This document shows, one piece after another, positions 61,566 through 64,000 of a DNA stretch of 64,000 nt. Within the stretch, counting starts at the first letter, position 1, and each line of letters opens with the position of its first letter. The translations under genes and the position numbers were made by a program. Under the pieces are notes generated by a model. That model saw nothing but the letters and a program-made list of their open reading frames with translations. It had not been told where the DNA came from and made no database searches. The stretch lies in contig OZ245039.1 in assembly GCA_965224095.1 (NCBI GenBank), positions 3,224,001 to 3,288,000 on the forward strand, given 5' to 3'. This DNA is from JBPEWY01 sp965224095 (GTDB lineage Bacteria; Bacteroidota; Bacteroidia; Flavobacteriales; Flavobacteriaceae).

Positions 61566-62384
61566 CTATAAAACGAGTGCTTTTTGTCTGAATTCATTTT
61601 CTTCATCCGAAGTAATACCCAAAGCTTCATAGATATAAGAAAAGGTTGAAAGCAATTCGGGTTTCCCGTCAACAATAGCCACATTATGCTCAAAGTGCGC
61701 ACTGGGCTGTCCGTCTGCAGTGAGGATTGTCCACCCGTCCCGAAGTTGCTTTATACGTCGGGTTCCTCTGTTAATCATAGGCTCGATAGCCACTACCATA
61801 CCCTCTCTGAATTTTTTTCCTCGTCCTCTTTTTCCGTAATTAGGCATTTCCGGATCCTCGTGCATTTTCCTTCCCAATCCATGACCAACCAGTTCTCTTA
61901 CAACGCCATAGCCGTGATCTTCACAGTATTTCTGAATAGCATAGCCTACATCTCCTACCCGGTTTCCGGCACGGAACTGACGTATGCCTTCATAAAGAGA
62001 TTCCTTGGTGATTTTAAGGAGTTTTTTAGTTTCCGGATCTACCTCGCCTACCTCAAAGGTATAAGCGTGATCGCCGTAAAATTCATTTTTTACCACACCG
62101 CAATCAATAGAAATAATATCTCCTTCTTTCAGAGGTTCATCATTGGGAATTCCATGAACCACCTGGGCATTGGGGCTCATACAAAGTGTATTAGGAAAAT
62201 CGTACAAACCCAGGAATCCGGGAATCCCTCCGTGGTCTCTGATAAAAGTTTCGGCAAGTGCATCCAAATGCAGGGTAGTTACTCCGGGTTTTACTTCCGC
62301 AGCAAGCATTCCCAGCGTTTTAGATACGATCAATGCACTTTCACGCATCAATTCTATTTCCTCTTTGGTTTTAATTTTAATCAT
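61566..62384 (-). CDS. map: Methionine aminopeptidase
   Basis: 272 residues, type I. Metal ligands are in ISIDCGVVKNEFYGDHAYTF (Asp, Asp), ELVGHGLGRKMHEDPE (His) and VAIEPMIN (Glu), with HFEHNVAIVDGKPELL at the end. It removes initiator methionine from new proteins. Heads a minus-strand group with the cupin and methyltransferase genes. Confidence 0.95.
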   Translation of the reverse strand: MIKIKTKEEIELMRESALIVSKTLGMLAAEVKPGVTTLHLDALAETFIRDHGGIPGFLGLYDFPNTLCMSPNAQVVHGIPNDEPLKEGDIISIDCGVVKNEFYGDHAYTFEVGEVDPETKKLLKITKESLYEGIRQFRAGNRVGDVGYAIQKYCEDHGYGVVRELVGHGLGRKMHEDPEMPNYGKRGRGKKFREGMVVAIEPMINRGTRRIKQLRDGWTILTADGQPSAHFEHNVAIVDGKPELLSTFSYIYEALGITSDEENEFRQKALVL

Positions 62385-62389
62385 GAGGG

Positions 62390-62397
62390 CAAAGATA
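62390..62397 (-). promoter_or_regulatory. -7 box of map, adjacent to the start codon
   Basis: TATCTTTG on the minus strand ends 5 bp before the map ATG (62384); the mRNA is probably leaderless or nearly so. Confidence 0.5.
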
Positions 62398-62489
62398 CGG
62401 ATTATTTGTATCGAAAAAGTTAGCGATACATAGGGTATTAATATTATCTGAAAATGAAAAATATCATGTTTTTTAAGTATTCTCTTCTT

Positions 62490-62497
62490 TATTTTTG
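62490..62497 (+). promoter_or_regulatory. -7 box for the CoA-transferase gene
   Basis: TATTTTTG matches TAnnTTTG, 18 bp before the ATG at 62516. Confidence 0.5.
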
Positions 62498-62515
62498 TGC
62501 TTTAAAATAATAGGG

Positions 62516-63784
62516 ATGAGCAAATATAAAACTGCCGAAGAAGCGGTGGAAATCGTTAAGTCGGGAGATAAAGTTTATTTACAGGCTGCCGCTGCGGCTC
62601 CTACGATATTGGCAAACGCATTAACCGATCGTGCTGCGCAACTGCGCAACGTTGAGATCTGTCATTTGCATATCGAAGGAGAAGCTCGTTATGCCAATGT
62701 AAAATTCAAAGAAAGCTTTCATGTAAACTCTTTCTTCCTCGGTAAAAATGTAAGGCATACATTGAAAAGCGGAAACGGATCGTATACACCGGTTTTTCTG
62801 AGTGAGCTACCGCGACTCTTTCGCAAGCGTATTATTGTTTTAGACGTAGCATTTATCCATGTATCACCACCTGATAAACACGGATATTGTTCTCTGGGAG
62901 TATCGGTAGAAGCTACACTGGCAGCCATAGAGAATGCCAAACAGGTGGTGGCTCAGATCAATCCGCAAATGCCCAGAACTCACGGAGACGGGATTATTCA
63001 CATATCGGAAATTGATATTCTGGTAGAAGTAGATACACCCATTTATGAACACAAGATAGGGCCCGTAAGCCCGGAAGAGGATAAAATAGGAGGTTATATA
63101 GCCGAATTAATAGAAGACCGCAGTACCCTTCAGATGGGAATAGGCTCGATTCCGAATGCTGCTCTCGGTAAATTGTACAATCATAAAGATCTGGGATTGC
63201 ATACGGAAATGTTTTCCGACGGGGTTATCGATCTTATTGCCAAAGATGTGATCAACGGAAACTACAAAGGCGTTAATCCGGGTCGGGCAATGGCCACTTT
63301 TTTAATAGGATCGAAACGTTTATATGACTATGTGGATGATAATCCGTTTATCGAGTTACGCGATGCGTCTTTTGTCAATGATGTGTCTCAGGTAAAAATG
63401 AATCCTAAAATGGTGGCTATTAACTCTGCAATTGAAGTAGATGTAACCGGCCAGGTATGTGCAGACTCTATTGGAAGCTCCATGTATTCCGGAGTAGGGG
63501 GGCAAATGGATTTTATCCGCGGTGCCTCACTTAGCGAAGGGGGGCGCGCTATTATAGCCCTGCCGTCGGTTACTAAAAAAGGGGTGAGCCGTATTGTACC
63601 TTTCCTGAATCGCGGCGCCGGTGTGGTAACTACCCGGGCCCATGTGCATTACATCATTACCGAATACGGAGTGGCATATTTATACGGAAAAACACTGAAG
63701 CAACGTGTAAAATCACTTATAAATATAGCACATCCCGATCACAGGGAAGCTATTGATAGAGCGTATTACGAGGCAACCCGTTAA
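62516..63784 (+). CDS. Acetyl-CoA hydrolase/transferase family protein (4-hydroxybutyrate CoA-transferase type)
   Basis: 422 residues from ATG 62516 (MSKYKTAEEAVEIVKSGD); the TTG at 62495 adds seven residues. Family motifs: GYCSLGVSVEATLAAIENAK, LQMGIGSIPNAAL, GLHTEMFSDGVIDL with the catalytic glutamate, and GVGGQMDFIRGASLSEGGRAIIALPS. It exchanges CoA between an acyl-CoA and a carboxylate such as acetate, succinate or 4-hydroxybutyrate. Which acyl groups are used here cannot be told. Confidence 0.9.
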   Translation: MSKYKTAEEAVEIVKSGDKVYLQAAAAAPTILANALTDRAAQLRNVEICHLHIEGEARYANVKFKESFHVNSFFLGKNVRHTLKSGNGSYTPVFLSELPRLFRKRIIVLDVAFIHVSPPDKHGYCSLGVSVEATLAAIENAKQVVAQINPQMPRTHGDGIIHISEIDILVEVDTPIYEHKIGPVSPEEDKIGGYIAELIEDRSTLQMGIGSIPNAALGKLYNHKDLGLHTEMFSDGVIDLIAKDVINGNYKGVNPGRAMATFLIGSKRLYDYVDDNPFIELRDASFVNDVSQVKMNPKMVAINSAIEVDVTGQVCADSIGSSMYSGVGGQMDFIRGASLSEGGRAIIALPSVTKKGVSRIVPFLNRGAGVVTTRAHVHYIITEYGVAYLYGKTLKQRVKSLINIAHPDHREAIDRAYYEATR

Positions 63785-63787
63785 GGA

Positions 63788-64000
63788 TTATTGCGCATAC
63801 GAATGCTTATAGGGTTCACCACTCAATATGCTTAACATGTCTTTTTCGAGCGTCTCCACGGGGTATTCCACAATTCTGTTTATCTCTTTTCCGTCTTTGT
63901 AAAAGATAAAAGTGGGAACACGTATAATATGAAGCCCTTTTTCAAGCCCGTCCGGAGTGGTTTTGGTTCTGTCAACAGTAACCAGATCCATATTGGATTG
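63788..64000 (-). CDS. Thioredoxin-like protein, C-terminal part (runs off window end)
   Basis: The frame is open to the window edge and ends at 63788, giving about 70 residues: NMDLVTVDRT, then LHIIRVPTFIFYKDGKEINRIVEYPVETLEKDML. VPTFIFYKDGKE carries the cis-proline of the thioredoxin fold. The active-site CxxC, if present, would lie outside the window. Convergent with the CoA-transferase gene, only 3 bp apart. Confidence 0.75.
   Translation of the reverse strand, partial: QSNMDLVTVDRTKTTPDGLEKGLHIIRVPTFIFYKDGKEINRIVEYPVETLEKDMLSILSGEPYKHSYAQ

Noticed and set aside
61180..61632. 150-aa plus-strand frame across the cupin and methyltransferase starts
   Set aside because: Antisense to two genes with clear motifs; no start signal.
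61686..62423. 245-aa plus-strand frame over map
   Set aside because: Antisense to map, whose metal-binding residues are all present; a shadow frame.

Overview
The window looks like a chromosomal segment of a member of the Flavobacteriaceae (Bacteroidota), probably marine. Reasons: a short primary sigma factor without region 1.1; promoter -7 boxes of the Bacteroidota form TAnnTTTG in front of many genes; type IX secretion components (PorT and the DUF5103 plug protein); the lipoprotein TamL; a Na+-translocating NADH:quinone reductase; a TonB-dependent receptor with a carboxypeptidase-like N-terminal domain; an AccD without its zinc cysteines. No tRNA, rRNA or CRISPR array was seen.

Layout. (1) 1-4.4 kb: AT-rich accessory DNA with a cut membrane-protein gene, a translationally coupled pair of unknown small genes, fragments of related genes sharing a C-terminal tail, a gene broken by an in-frame stop, a 100-bp tandem duplication beside nested hairpins, and an orphan two-TM protein resembling SLATT effectors. 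(2) 4.5-15.7 kb, minus strand: a compact seven-gene hydantoin/oxoproline-type catabolic operon (HyuA, HyuB, Asp/Glu/hydantoin racemase, cupin, NCS1 permease, DUF917 protein, second HyuA) preceded by a TonB-dependent receptor; an uncharacterised 411-aa gene is divergent. (3) 17.0-19.0 kb: a second AT-rich accessory patch, with two small genes and sites resembling integron attC elements. Its upstream module repeats the one at 3.66-3.81 kb, so the hydantoin region lies between direct repeats. (4) 19-23.3 kb: LytS/LytR-type two-component pair, an NTF2-like protein, an esterase-fold protein whose nucleophile is missing, a CBS protein. (5) 23.3-34.3 kb: core genes rpe, rpoD, pnp, rpsO, accD, fbaA, tamL and a SpoU-type methyltransferase. 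(6) 34.3-42.7 kb: porT-ubiE, trkA-trkH, an aminotransferase, a fatty-acid desaturase, rsmG. (7) 42.8-52.1 kb: a metallophosphatase, a patatin lipoprotein behind a poly-G tract, pruA, apaG, DUF3667, T9SS plug. (8) 52.3-60.5 kb: nqrABCDEF, two conserved unknown genes and apbE. (9) 60.5-64 kb: methyltransferase, cupin, map, a CoA-transferase and the cut end of a thioredoxin-like gene.

The clearest functional units are the hydantoin operon with its receptor (outer-membrane uptake, inner-membrane permease, racemase, ATP-dependent ring opening), the Nqr complex with its flavin transferase ApbE, and the TrkA/TrkH potassium system. The least explained parts are the two accessory patches, the DUF917/HyuA pair, and the two unknown genes between nqrF and apbE.
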